Below, piece after piece: positions 8,782 to 17,067 of a stretch of 64,000 bases of DNA (position 1 is the first letter of the stretch; every line of letters begins with the position of its first letter). Under the pieces are notes generated by a model. The model saw only the letters and a program-made list of their open reading frames with translations, was not told where the DNA came from and searched no databases. Source of the stretch: CAWJEL01 sp964647255 (GTDB lineage Bacteria > Chloroflexota > Anaerolineae > CG2-30-64-16); contig CAZYGI010000011.1 in NCBI GenBank assembly GCA_964647255.1, positions 11,759-75,758 on the forward strand, given 5' to 3'. The translations under genes were made by a program, and so were the position numbers.

Positions 8782-9549
8782 ATGCGTAAACCCATCCTGG
8801 CCGGCAACTGGAAGATGAACAAGACGCCGGCGGAAGCTGTTGAATTCGTGCGGGCGCTGCGCCCGAAACTCGTGCCGTACCTGGAGCGCGTGGAGACGGT
8901 GGTGTGTGCGCCGTTTGTTTGCCTGCCGGCCGTTGCGGACACCCTGGCGGACACCGGCGTCGGCGTCGGCGCACAGAACATGCACTGGGCCGAGAACGGC
9001 GCGTACACGGGCGAAGTCTCGGCCGCGATGCTGAAAGGGCTGGCCGGCTACGTCATCATCGGCCATTCGGAGCGGCGCCAATACTTCGCCGAGACGGATG
9101 AGAGCGTCAACAAGAAGATTAAGGCCGCGCTCGCGCACGGGCTGACCCCTATCGTCTGCGTCGGTGAGGATCTGGCGCAGAACGAGGCCGGCGTCACCGC
9201 GCCATGGGTCAGCGGGCAGGTGCGGGCCGCATTCGCCGGGCTCTCGACCGAGCAAGCCCAGGCCGTGGTCGTGGCCTATGAGCCGATTTGGGCGATCGGC
9301 ACCGGCAAAACCGCGACGTCCGAGGTCGCCAACCATGTGTGCGGCGCAGTCGTTCGCGGCGCCCTGGTCGAACTCTACGGCGAAGAGGTGGCGCAGGCGA
9401 TCCGCATCCAGTATGGCGGCAGCGCCAACGAGAAGAACATCGGCGAGCTGATGGCGATGCCCGACATTGACGGCGCATTGATCGGCGGCGCCAGCCTGAA
9501 GGTGGATGCGTTCGTGGATATGGTTCGCATCACCGCAGAGGCTTGTTGA
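8782..9549 (+). CDS. tpiA: Triosephosphate isomerase
   Basis: 255 residues, full length. Interconverts dihydroxyacetone phosphate and glyceraldehyde-3-phosphate. Catalytic residues are visible: K11 in GNWKMN, H95 in IIGHSERR and E167 in AYEPIWAIGTG, followed by the phosphate loop IQYGGSANEKN and IDGALIGGASL. ATG 8782 has AAGGAG 7 bp upstream. It completes a gap-pgk-tpiA glycolytic group interrupted by the aminotransferase and the small CxxC gene. Confidence 0.97.
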   Translation: MRKPILAGNWKMNKTPAEAVEFVRALRPKLVPYLERVETVVCAPFVCLPAVADTLADTGVGVGAQNMHWAENGAYTGEVSAAMLKGLAGYVIIGHSERRQYFAETDESVNKKIKAALAHGLTPIVCVGEDLAQNEAGVTAPWVSGQVRAAFAGLSTEQAQAVVVAYEPIWAIGTGKTATSEVANHVCGAVVRGALVELYGEEVAQAIRIQYGGSANEKNIGELMAMPDIDGALIGGASLKVDAFVDMVRITAEAC

Positions 9550-9555
9550 AGGTTG

Positions 9556-9604
9556 AAAGTTCAAGGTTGAAGGGCGCACATTCTGCCCTTCAACCTTGAA
9601 CTTT
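9556..9604. terminator. Perfect 20-bp hairpin built from family D words
   Basis: AAAGTTCAAGGTTGAAGGGC (9556-9575) is exactly complementary to 9585-9604, with a 9-nt loop. No T-run follows cleanly. The elements are the word GGTTGAAAGTTCAAGG and its complement. It lies between tpiA and the next start at 9622 and may end or stabilise the tpiA mRNA. Confidence 0.75.
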
Positions 9605-9621
9605 GCACTCTGAACTGCATT

Positions 9622-10368
9622 ATGTCCCTCCTCGTTCCTTTCCTCGCCTTTGCCTTGACCCTGGGCCTGATGATCGCACTCAGCCGCTGGATCGCGCGGC
9701 AGGTGCAGACCATCGGGCTGCGCGTCAGCGGCGACGCCAACGTGGCGATCATGGGCTACTATCTGCTGATGTTTCCCGGCATCGTCCTGCATGAGCTGAG
9801 CCACTACATCATGGCGCGTCTGCTGGGGATGCGCGTGGGCAAATTCGAGCTGGGGCCGAAAAAACGGCGGAATGCCATCGAGCTCGGCTCGGTCACGGTG
9901 ACGAGCGGCGGATCGGCGCGCGACAGCCTGGTCGGGCTGGCGCCTTTTCTCACCGGCACGGTGGTGCTGCTGCTGGTCAGCTACAGCATTTTCGATGTGA
10001 CGGCCCTGGGCGAGGCGATGCGCACCGCCGGATTATCCGGCCTGTGGGGTAAGCTGGCCGGCATCTGGCGCGTGTCCGATTTCTGGGTGTGGGCCTATGT
10101 CATCTTTGTCGTCAGCAACGCCATGACGCCTAGCCCGGCTGACCGGCAGCCGTGGCTGGTGGCGGGGGTCTACATCGTCCTCGCGCTGCTCCTCGTCTGG
10201 CTGCTGGGCGGCCTGCCCAGCATCGCGAATGCCCTGGGCGACCGCATGGTCGGCGTTCTCCAGATCCTGACCCTCGGTTTCATCTTCACCGTTGCTGTAG
10301 ACGCGGTGGTGGCGGTGTTGCTGTGGCTGGTGGAACTGTTGGTGATCGGGATGAAGCGGCAGAACTAG
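9622..10368 (+). CDS. Membrane M50-like metallopeptidase
   Basis: 248 residues, strongly hydrophobic. The zinc motif HELSH (57-61) lies in a membrane helix preceded by YYLLMFPGIVL, as in site-2-type proteases. About five more hydrophobic segments follow. The second zinc ligand (usually an Asp in an LDG-like motif) is not obvious; candidates lie in VVSNAMTPSPADRQPW. It may be a divergent or inactive member of the family. The ATG has no ribosome site because the preceding bases are a repeat hairpin (9556-9617), so translation may be weak or the start may differ. The gene ends just before a strong terminator. Confidence 0.8.
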   Translation: MSLLVPFLAFALTLGLMIALSRWIARQVQTIGLRVSGDANVAIMGYYLLMFPGIVLHELSHYIMARLLGMRVGKFELGPKKRRNAIELGSVTVTSGGSARDSLVGLAPFLTGTVVLLLVSYSIFDVTALGEAMRTAGLSGLWGKLAGIWRVSDFWVWAYVIFVVSNAMTPSPADRQPWLVAGVYIVLALLLVWLLGGLPSIANALGDRMVGVLQILTLGFIFTVAVDAVVAVLLWLVELLVIGMKRQN

Positions 10369-10378
10369 CGCTGCCTGT

Positions 10379-10424
10379 CTGCCAACAAAAAAGACGCCCG
10401 ATCGGGCGTCTTTTTTGTTGGCAG
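10379..10424. terminator. Bidirectional perfect-palindrome terminator
   Basis: 46-bp perfect inverted repeat (two 23-bp arms with no spacer) with centre GACGCCCGATCGGGCGTC flanked by A6 on one side and T6 on the other. It works as a Rho-independent terminator on both strands, for the M50 gene (+) and the Zn-ribbon gene (-), which converge here. Confidence 0.93.
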
Positions 10425-10436
10425 ATTGCGCGGCGA

Positions 10437-10634
10437 TTAAATCGCGTAGCACTTGCGGTGGTACACCACCTGGTGCGAGCGCGGCCGGCCTTCTTCCATC
10501 TGGACGATCTTGACCATCATCAGGTCACCGAAGCTGACATCCAGGTTACACTTGGTGCACTTGTGCCCGGTGAGGGCCTTGCGGCGCTTCTCCAGCGTTG
10601 CGGTGTCGGCGCCCATCTTAGTTGCTTGAGCCAT
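10437..10634 (-). CDS. Small zinc-ribbon-like protein
   Basis: 65 residues from MAQATKMG. Possible metal ligands are CTKC (about 26-29) and HRKC near the C-terminus (YHRKCYAI). The middle is acidic/hydrophobic (FGDLMMVKIVQMEEG). ATG 10634 is chosen because AAGGGG lies about 9 bp upstream on the minus strand. I do not recognise a named family; a Cys2-HisCys zinc knuckle is inferred. It is monocistronic and bounded by the palindromic terminator. Confidence 0.75.
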   Translation of the reverse strand: MAQATKMGADTATLEKRRKALTGHKCTKCNLDVSFGDLMMVKIVQMEEGRPRSHQVVYHRKCYAI

Positions 10635-10724
10635 CGTTCTACCCCTTTCGCAAAACAATCGGCGCCGCTGGGCGCCGAAGACGATTCCAACCGCTATTAT
10701 CCGCGAAATGAAGGGAAAGTCAAA

Positions 10725-10782
10725 CTGGAAGCTGGGAAGTTGGAGGCTGGCGCCTAACCGCTAACCTCCAACCTCCGAGGGC
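10725..10782. repeat. Word-like repeat, family D (GAAGCTGGGAAGTTGGAGG)
   Basis: AACTGGAAGCTGGGAAG and TTGGAGGCTGGCGCC are followed by CTAACCGCTAACCTCCAACCTCC. GGTTGGAGG-type words and their complements flank GGCGCC and could fold into a hairpin. The rest of the 10635-10918 spacer shows no gene. Confidence 0.65.
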
Positions 10783-10918
10783 CCGGAAAAGAATACCCCC
10801 CCGCAGCGATTCGGAGCAGCCGGGTTGCGGCTGCGCAGTCGAAGGATGCGACCCGCTCAGGGTGCTTTCAGCAAAACAAACGGGAAGGTTATTCTTTGTC
10901 AGACACTAACCTCTATCC

Positions 10919-12307
10919 TCACACTTGCGGCACCGTCGCCAGCGACTTGGTCATCTCATCGGCGGAGAAGCCGTTGTCGGTGAGCTTGCCGGCCAGGTAG
11001 GCGTCGTACGCGGCCATGTCGAAGTGGCCGTGCCCCGACAGGTTGAACAGGATCACCTTCTTCTCGCCGGTTTCCTTCGCAGCCAGTGCCTCGTCAATCG
11101 CCGCGCGGATCGCATGGCTGCTCTCTGGCGCGGGGATGATCCCTTCGTTGCGGGCGAACATGATCGCCGCTTCGAAGCATTGGTTCTGGCCGTAGGCGCG
11201 CGGCTCGATATGGCCGCTGTTCACCAAGGCCGAAATGATCGGCGACATGCCGTGGTAGCGCAGGCCGCCGGCATGAATGGCTGCCGGCTCGAAGTCGTGG
11301 CCCAGGGTGTACATCTTGATCAGCGGGGTCAAGCCGGCTGTATCGCCGAAGTCGTAGGTATACGTGCCCCGGGTCAGGCTGGGGCAGGAGCTCGGCTCGA
11401 TGGCCAGGAATTTTGTCTTTGCCCCCCGGGTCAGCGTTCGGTGCAGGAAGGGGAAGGCGATCCCCCCGAAGTTCGAGCCGCCGCCCACGCAGCCAATCAC
11501 CACATCCGGGTACTCGCCGATCTCGGCCATGGCATCCAGCGCCTCCTGACCGATGACGGTCTGGTGCAGCAACACATGGTTGAGGACCGAGCCGAGCGAG
11601 TACTTTGTCCTGCCGCCGCTTGTTGCGGCAACTTCCACCGCCTCGGAGATGGCGATGCCGAGGCTGCCGGTGCTCTGCGGATTGCGTTCCAGGATCATGC
11701 GGCCGGCCGCGGTGCGATCCGACGGGCTGGGGGTGACGGATGCGCCGTAGGCCTGCATGACGGAGCGGCGGTACGGTTTCTGCTGGTAGCTGATCTTCAC
11801 CATGTAGATGTCAATGGCGATCTTGAACATGTCGCCCGCGATGGCCAGCGCACAGCCCCACTGGCCCGCGCCGGTCTCGGTGGAGATGCTTTGGATTCCT
11901 TCTTGCTTGTTATAGTAAGCCTGTGGGACCGCGGTGTTCAGCTTGTGGCTGCCGCTGGGACTGGCGCTTTCGTTCTTGTAGTAGATGTGCGCCGGGGTGT
12001 CCAGCGCTTTTTCCAGCCGCACGGCGCGGATCAACGGCGTGGGCCTCCACAGCCGGTAGATGTCGCGCACCTCGTCCGGGATCGGAATGAAACGGTCGCT
12101 GCTGACCTCTTGCTTGATCAGTTCCATCGGGAAGAGCACAGACAGGTCAGCCGGGCCGATGGGCTGATGGGTGCCGGGGTGCAGCACGGGACTCATCTGC
12201 ACCGGCATGTCGGCCAGAATGTTGTACCAGGCCGTCGGGATGCGCGATTGCGGCAGGACAAAGCGATAGTCTTCGTTTGAGGTGGTGGGCAGGTTTCCGA
12301 CGAACAT
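10919..12307 (-). CDS. trpB2: TrpB2-type tryptophan synthase beta chain
   Basis: 462 residues, the long TrpB2 (TrpB-like) form. Condenses indole with serine to tryptophan using PLP. The PLP lysine is in SGSHKLNTA (K122), and the phosphate loop is GCVGGGSNFGG. The N-terminal extension (about 90 residues before WRPTPLIRA) is characteristic of TrpB2. There is no trpA or other trp gene nearby, so it may salvage indole or partner with a distant TrpA. GGAGGG is 6 bp before ATG 12307. Regulation is by the T-box leader directly upstream, with a Trp specifier. Confidence 0.95.
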   Translation of the reverse strand: MFVGNLPTTSNEDYRFVLPQSRIPTAWYNILADMPVQMSPVLHPGTHQPIGPADLSVLFPMELIKQEVSSDRFIPIPDEVRDIYRLWRPTPLIRAVRLEKALDTPAHIYYKNESASPSGSHKLNTAVPQAYYNKQEGIQSISTETGAGQWGCALAIAGDMFKIAIDIYMVKISYQQKPYRRSVMQAYGASVTPSPSDRTAAGRMILERNPQSTGSLGIAISEAVEVAATSGGRTKYSLGSVLNHVLLHQTVIGQEALDAMAEIGEYPDVVIGCVGGGSNFGGIAFPFLHRTLTRGAKTKFLAIEPSSCPSLTRGTYTYDFGDTAGLTPLIKMYTLGHDFEPAAIHAGGLRYHGMSPIISALVNSGHIEPRAYGQNQCFEAAIMFARNEGIIPAPESSHAIRAAIDEALAAKETGEKKVILFNLSGHGHFDMAAYDAYLAGKLTDNGFSADEMTKSLATVPQV

Positions 12308-12409
12308 TTTTCCCTCCAAGATGTGATGGGCCACGGGGCCCGGCTATGGCGGGCGGCTCGACTGTCGCCGAGCCTGGTGGAGGGAGAGGGTGCGCCCGCC
12401 TGAGACATA

Positions 12410-12441
12410 AAAATACCCTCGCCCCCAATGGGGGACGAGGG
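12410..12441 (-). terminator. T-box leader terminator
   Basis: CCCTCGTCCCCC and GGGGGCGAGGG (minus strand) form a GC-rich stem with an ATT loop, followed by TATTTTTAT. It competes with the antiterminator that contains the T-box core just upstream. Confidence 0.88.
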
Positions 12442-12750
12442 TTCGGATTACGATCCGTTAGAAACCTCCCGTGGTGCCACCCCGATTAGGTCAACGTGCT
12501 GCATGCGACGTCGGCCTCACTCGTTGCAGGGACAGGAGCAACAGAGATCCGATCCCCTCGACCTTGATAACGGTGGCGTTTCCGGCACGGCTTACTCAGG
12601 GTATGACTTCCTTTTCCGCCTGCGGCTCCCCGGTCCATTCAGCGTTTGCGCTGGCGCTGATCTCACAGCAGAATGATCAGCTCTCTGAAGCCCCGCTTCG
12701 ATGCGTACTAGTCCGGTTCACAGCCTTTATTTGGCATGTATTCAATTGTG
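12410..12750 (-). ncRNA. T-box riboswitch, tryptophan specifier
   Basis: On the minus strand, Stem I is formed by GGCT...CCGG pairing with CCGG...AGCC. It contains an AGTA S-turn (GGACTAGTACGC) opposite a loop holding TGG (12635-12637), the Trp codon, followed by A. The AGAGAGC region and a distal hairpin follow the usual order. The T-box core GGTGGCACCACGGG lies at about 12469-12482, then a terminator hairpin (12416-12441) and T-run. Uncharged tRNA-Trp should stabilise the antiterminator and turn on trpB2. Confidence 0.9.
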
Positions 12751-12755
12751 GGGGG

Positions 12756-12785
12756 ACTATAGCACAGCTAGTGCTGCGCTGTCAA
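12756..12785 (-). promoter_or_regulatory. Promoter of the trpB2 T-box leader
   Basis: On the minus strand, TTGACA (12785-12780) and TATAGT (12761-12756) have an 18-bp spacer. A second TTGACA overlaps the trxA stop at 12792-12787. The start is predicted near 12749, directly before Stem I. Confidence 0.8.
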
Positions 12786-12788
12786 ATG

Positions 12789-13115
12789 TCAATTTACGTG
12801 CGGCAGCAGCTTTTCCACGATTTTGTTCTTCGGCATGAAGCCGACGAGCGTCTCCACCAGCTTTCCGCCCTTGAACACCAGCAGGGTGGGGATGCCGGTC
12901 ACGCCGAATTTGCCCGGCGTCACGGGATTGGCGTCCACGTCGAGCTTGGCGATCTTGATCTTGCCATCGTATTGCGCCGCGATGTCATCCAGGATGGGCG
13001 CGATCCGTTTGCACGGCATGCACCATTCCGCCCAGAGGTCGAGCACGGTCAGGATCGGCGAGCGGAGGACCTCGGCTTCAAACGTCGCGTCGGTGATGTG
13101 AGAGGCAGTAGCCAT
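12789..13115 (-). CDS. trxA: Thioredoxin
   Basis: 108 residues, the usual size. Protein disulfide reductase with the active site AEWCMPCK (C32, C35). The second position is Met where classical thioredoxin has Gly (CGPC), which should shift the redox potential. The cis-Pro is in GVTGIPTLLVF. It has its own promoter, and its stop codon lies in the trpB2 promoter region. Confidence 0.95.
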   Translation of the reverse strand: MATASHITDATFEAEVLRSPILTVLDLWAEWCMPCKRIAPILDDIAAQYDGKIKIAKLDVDANPVTPGKFGVTGIPTLLVFKGGKLVETLVGFMPKNKIVEKLLPHVN

Positions 13116-13152
13116 GATAATGATTCACTCCATGCGTTGTTTTGATGCCGCC

Positions 13153-13182
13153 ATATTACCTGACAGCAAGGCCTTCTGTCAA
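13153..13182 (-). promoter_or_regulatory. Promoter of trxA
   Basis: Minus strand TTGACA (13182-13177) and TAATAT (13158-13153) with an 18-bp spacer. The start is predicted about 30 nt before the trxA ATG (13115). Confidence 0.75.
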
Positions 13183-13233
13183 AGCAGGAGGAGCGAGAAC
13201 CCAAGGGGATCCATCGTGCCCGCAGGTCTTGGT

Positions 13234-13263
13234 TTGACGCACCTTGCCGCCAGGACGTATAAT
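13234..13263 (+). promoter_or_regulatory. Promoter of the MFS/CutA-esterase operon
   Basis: TTGACG (13234-13239) and TATAAT (13258-13263), 18-bp spacer. Leader of about 105 nt to the MFS start. It lies back to back with the trxA promoter. Confidence 0.75.
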
Positions 13264-13377
13264 CCACCCCGTTGCTGTGACGTACAGAATAACGCAATGC
13301 CACAAGGCAAATGCAGTCTGACCATCCCTTGGACCGGTTGGGCTGCGTTTTTTACTGTTTGGCGAGAAAGATCCTTC

Positions 13378-14577
13378 ATGCCCCGCACTTTTCATCGAGA
13401 TCGGCTCACCTGGTTGGCCTATATTTTCTTGGCCTTGTATGGGTACTTCCTCAATGTACTCGGCCCCATCACGCCCTTTCTGAAGGACGAGCTCCGGCTA
13501 TCCTATACGGTCAGCAGCCTGCACTTCACGGCATTCGCGGCTGGCATCCTGGTGGTCGGTCTGGCTGGGCGCTGGCCGATTCGACGGCTGGGGCGTTGGC
13601 GTTCACTGTGGATCGGGGCGGCGGGGTTAAGTCTGGGCGCACTGCTGCTGGTGGCAGGCAAAACCCCGGTGATCACGATCGGCGCGTCTTTTTTGATGGG
13701 GGTGATCGGTTCCTTGATCCTGGCGATTGTGCCATCTGCGCTCGCGGATCGGCACGGCGAATTGCGCGCCGTGGCGCTGTCAGAGGGGAATGTGGTTGCT
13801 TCCACGGCATGTGCGATCGCCCCCCTCCTGGTCGGGTGGTTCGCACACACTGCTGGCGGTTGGCGGTTGGCGTTGGCGCTGGTGGCGCTCATGCCGATCG
13901 TGCTCTACCTGGGTCTTGGCAAGGCCGCTTCTGCAACCGCGCCTTCTGAACCGGAAACAACGACTCAAGCCCGTCTGCCTTTGCCTCCCCTGTTTTGGAT
14001 TTATTGGATTGCGCTCGTTTTGGCCGTTGCCGCCGAGTTCTGCATGGTCTTTTGGAGCGCCAACTACATGGAAACCGTGTTGGGGGCGTTGAAGGCGGAC
14101 GCGGCGCAGGCGGTCAGCCTGTTTCTGGCCGGTATGATCCTTGGCCGCCTGGCTGCGAGCCGGCTGGTACAGCGCTACTCGCCCCGCAACTTGATCGCCG
14201 CTTCGATCCTGGTGGCGGGCACAGGCTTCATGATTTATTGGCGTGCCGCGAGCCTTCCGCTTGGCCTGGTTGGCCTGTTCGTCACCGGATTGGGCGTGGC
14301 GGGTCTTTACCCGCTCATCCTGTCGCTGACGCTCGGGGCGGCCGGCGAAAACACGGTTCAAGCCGGCACGCGCGCCACCCTGGCCTCCGGCGCTGCAATT
14401 TTGACGCTGCCCCTGGTGCTGGGGCGCATGGCGGATGTTGTCGGCCTCCGGCCTGCTTACGGCATCGTGCTGTTGCTGTTGGCAGGCGCCCTTTTGATCA
14501 CTCAGACTGCCGGCAGGATCGCCGTCGGAGCTCGTGCATCAAGCCTTCTTCCGCAATCCCCAACCAGGAGGAGTTGA
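13378..14577 (+). CDS. MFS transporter
   Basis: 399 residues with about 12 hydrophobic segments and a central hydrophilic loop (about 185-205, PSEPETTTQAR) dividing two six-helix halves. Major facilitator features include a basic loop after helix 2 (RWPIRRLGRWRS) and a corresponding loop in the second half (GRLAASRLVQRYSPRN). It probably exports or imports a small organic molecule by proton coupling; the substrate is unknown. ATG 13378 is chosen because the membrane protein begins there, with GAGAAAG upstream; the promoter at 13234-13263 rules out a start at 13114. Its stop codon overlaps the start of the next gene (TGATG), so the two are translationally coupled. Confidence 0.88.
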   Translation: MPRTFHRDRLTWLAYIFLALYGYFLNVLGPITPFLKDELRLSYTVSSLHFTAFAAGILVVGLAGRWPIRRLGRWRSLWIGAAGLSLGALLLVAGKTPVITIGASFLMGVIGSLILAIVPSALADRHGELRAVALSEGNVVASTACAIAPLLVGWFAHTAGGWRLALALVALMPIVLYLGLGKAASATAPSEPETTTQARLPLPPLFWIYWIALVLAVAAEFCMVFWSANYMETVLGALKADAAQAVSLFLAGMILGRLAASRLVQRYSPRNLIAASILVAGTGFMIYWRAASLPLGLVGLFVTGLGVAGLYPLILSLTLGAAGENTVQAGTRATLASGAAILTLPLVLGRMADVVGLRPAYGIVLLLLAGALLITQTAGRIAVGARASSLLPQSPTRRS

Positions 14578-15791
14578 TGGATCCAGACTACCTCATCGTT
14601 CTCGTGACCCTCGCCGATGCGGAAGCCGGCGTCGCGCTGGGCCGAACCCTTGTGGAGGAGGGGTTGGCCGCGTGTGTGCAGGTGATCCCCGCCGGCACAG
14701 CGATCTATCGCTGGCAGGGGAAGCTGTGCACCGATCCGATGGCGCAGGTGCTCATCAAGACGCGTACGGCGGTCTGGCCCGCGTTGCGCAGCCGCATCGT
14801 TGATCTGCATGAGGATGAGGTGCCGGAGATCCTGGCACTGCCGGTGAGCGATGGTCTGTCGGGCTATTTGCGGTGGATGGATGAGATGACGGCGGTTGCG
14901 GCGCCCGAAGTTGTTCACCCGCTCGCGCCGGTGGCGGATCTGCCGGTGCCGGCGGCGACCTGGCTCGACTATGTCGACGCGTACCCGCGCGGCCAGCATA
15001 CCGTCTCCGGCACGGTGCAGATTCTGCGCAGCCTGGAGAGCCCGCAGCTTGGCAACCGCCGCGATGTTTTGATTTATCTGCCGCCATCGTATGCCGAGGG
15101 CGGCAGGCGCTATCCCGTGATTTACATGCACGACGGCCAGAATCTCTTCGACGCAGCCACCAGCTACGCGGGTGAATGGCACGTGGATGAGACGATGGAG
15201 GCGTTGGCCCGGCAGGGCATCGAGGCGATCATCGTCGGCATCCCGAATATCGGCGAACGGCGCTTCCACGAGTATATTCCGTTCACTTCCCCCGAAGTGA
15301 TGGAGGTTCAAGGCGAGGAGTATGTGGCATTCATCGCTGACACGGTGAAACCGCTCATTGATCGAGATTTCCGCACCCGGCCGGAGCGAGAGAGCACGGG
15401 CATCGCCGGCTCCTCGCTGGGCGGGCTGATCAGCCTCTACGGTTATTTCCGCCGGCCGGAGGTCTTCGGCCTGGCCGGCGTCTTCAGCCCAGCCTTTCGC
15501 TGGGGCAAGCGCGATATTTTCCCGTTTGTGAGACAGGCCGCGTTCTCGCCGGGCAGGATTTACATGGACGTGGGCACGGCCGAGGGGGTGGGCCTGGCGA
15601 AGACGCGGCGCACTGAGCGTTCGTTTGCGTTTCAGTATCTGCTTCTCGTGCGGCGAATGGACGAGCTGTTGCAGCGGAAGGGCTATCGCCCCGGCGAGAG
15701 TCTGCGCTACGTGGAGGAGGCGGACGGCATCCATCACGAGTCAGCGTGGGCGCGGCGTCTGCCGGACGCGCTGCGGTTCTTGCTGGGTTAG
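14577..15791 (+). CDS. CutA1-alpha/beta-hydrolase (esterase) fusion
   Basis: 404 residues with two domains. Residues 1-105 are a complete CutA1 domain (YLIVLVTLADAEAGVALGRTLVEEGLAACVQVI..., IYRWQGKL, LIKT, EVPEILALPV, YLRWM), a trimeric fold linked to divalent-metal tolerance. After a linker (106-140), residues 141-404 resemble the putative esterase/enterochelin-esterase family: RRDVLIYLPPSY, YMHDGQNLFD, nucleophile elbow GSSLGG (S280) and a late His (H386/H387). CutA1 is normally a stand-alone 100-115-residue protein. There is no signal peptide, so the protein is cytoplasmic. AGGAGG precedes ATG 14577, which overlaps the MFS stop. Confidence 0.88.
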   Translation: MDPDYLIVLVTLADAEAGVALGRTLVEEGLAACVQVIPAGTAIYRWQGKLCTDPMAQVLIKTRTAVWPALRSRIVDLHEDEVPEILALPVSDGLSGYLRWMDEMTAVAAPEVVHPLAPVADLPVPAATWLDYVDAYPRGQHTVSGTVQILRSLESPQLGNRRDVLIYLPPSYAEGGRRYPVIYMHDGQNLFDAATSYAGEWHVDETMEALARQGIEAIIVGIPNIGERRFHEYIPFTSPEVMEVQGEEYVAFIADTVKPLIDRDFRTRPERESTGIAGSSLGGLISLYGYFRRPEVFGLAGVFSPAFRWGKRDIFPFVRQAAFSPGRIYMDVGTAEGVGLAKTRRTERSFAFQYLLLVRRMDELLQRKGYRPGESLRYVEEADGIHHESAWARRLPDALRFLLG

Positions 15792-15803
15792 CACCGATCT
15801 CCT

Positions 15804-17045
15804 TCAAATCAGACCGGATGAGAGCCTCGCCTGGATGACCCCGCGCTGGCCGTTGATCAACCACCCGGCGTCTTCGGCTGCGATCTTTTCCGCCTGCCCT
15901 GGCGCCAGGCCCACGATCACCTCCGACTTAAGCGTACGCAGGGCCGCCACCGGCGCGGGGAAGTAAGCGGTCGCGGCTGCAAAGGGGGTGGTCGGCGGCC
16001 AGTGCGCATCCCCCACCAGCCGCCGGTAGTTCGCATCCCCCTTGACGAACACCAGATCCATCCGGGTCAGATCGGCGGCCAGGTCTGCGGGCATCTGGTG
16101 ATAGAACAGGCTGCTCACGTTGAACCAGTGAGCTTTCGGCAGCAGCTCACCGGCGACGATATGCCCATCCACGCGGCGCGCCAGCTTCCACGCCGCCTCG
16201 CCGGCACCCTCCAGCGCATCCACCCCGTCGGTCAGATCCTGGAGCATCGCGTCCGAGACATAGAACGGCTGGGGCTTGAGGTGCAGGTGGACCTCGGCGG
16301 CCAGGCCGGTTGTCAGCAGGAAGTCGCACAGCGCGAGATCCATCAGCAGCTCGGTGCCGGCATTGTCGGCGAGGAGCGCGACGCGGCCGCCGGCGTGATG
16401 CAGCAGGTGGCGCCAGAGCGCCGTGCTGTCGTCGGCCAGAAGATTGCTTCGTTCGTCGCCCGGCGTGGCCGTGGCGCCCAGGTGCGCGGCGACCGTGTAG
16501 CTGAGATCGGTCCGGTTGCCCCACAGGCTGGCGTGCAGCAAGTGCTCGAAGCGCGCCTCAGCATCGTCCGACAGATGACTCAGCAGCCGCGCCAGGCTGG
16601 CGGGCGCGGCGTTGGGCGCCCATTCCTGCCGCTTCTTCGCCGCGAACGGGTCGAACCCTTGCCACGGGCCGGGCTGGAAGTAGCCTGTCGCCTCCAGCAC
16701 GCGGCGGTAGAAGAACGCCTCGGCCCAATACCACGGCACCTCCAGCCAGCTCCGGCCGATCTGCGGCGCGGAGACCGCATCCCAGAAGGGCCGGTCGGCC
16801 GCATCCTCCGCCAACCCGCGGATCGCGCCGGTTGTCAGCTCGGCGTGCAGCGCCCACAGCGCCCGCCGGATGGCTTCATCGAAGCCGGGATTCAGCGTCA
16901 GCGTCTCCTCCAGGATCGCCGGGATGCGCCGCGCCACCGTGTCGTGCGCAAACGTGCCGGTTTCGGAGGTCAACAGCAGCGGCGGCAGGGTCGCCGGGAC
17001 AGCCTGCCAGCCAGGGAAAGCGGATGTATTCAAGAGAGACTCCAT
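15804..17045 (-). CDS. DUF89 / ARMT1-like damage-control phosphatase
   Basis: 413 residues matching the ARMT1/DUF89 family. These are metal-dependent phosphatases that hydrolyse reactive sugar phosphates such as fructose-1-phosphate. Key motifs are LWGNRTDLS, LLADNAGTELLMDL (metal-binding Asp/Asn), LVFVKGDANYRRLVGD and ALRTLKSEVIVGL. It resembles the eukaryotic-type long members rather than the short archaeal form. ATG 17045 lies 22 bp after the ferredoxin-like gene, which suits an operon; a TTG at 17093 would overlap that gene and is less likely. A damage-control role next to glycolytic and fructose-type uptake genes is plausible but inferred. Confidence 0.87.
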   Translation of the reverse strand: MESLLNTSAFPGWQAVPATLPPLLLTSETGTFAHDTVARRIPAILEETLTLNPGFDEAIRRALWALHAELTTGAIRGLAEDAADRPFWDAVSAPQIGRSWLEVPWYWAEAFFYRRVLEATGYFQPGPWQGFDPFAAKKRQEWAPNAAPASLARLLSHLSDDAEARFEHLLHASLWGNRTDLSYTVAAHLGATATPGDERSNLLADDSTALWRHLLHHAGGRVALLADNAGTELLMDLALCDFLLTTGLAAEVHLHLKPQPFYVSDAMLQDLTDGVDALEGAGEAAWKLARRVDGHIVAGELLPKAHWFNVSSLFYHQMPADLAADLTRMDLVFVKGDANYRRLVGDAHWPPTTPFAAATAYFPAPVAALRTLKSEVIVGLAPGQAEKIAAEDAGWLINGQRGVIQARLSSGLI

Positions 17046-17067
17046 CTGAGTAACGAGCACCAGGGGG

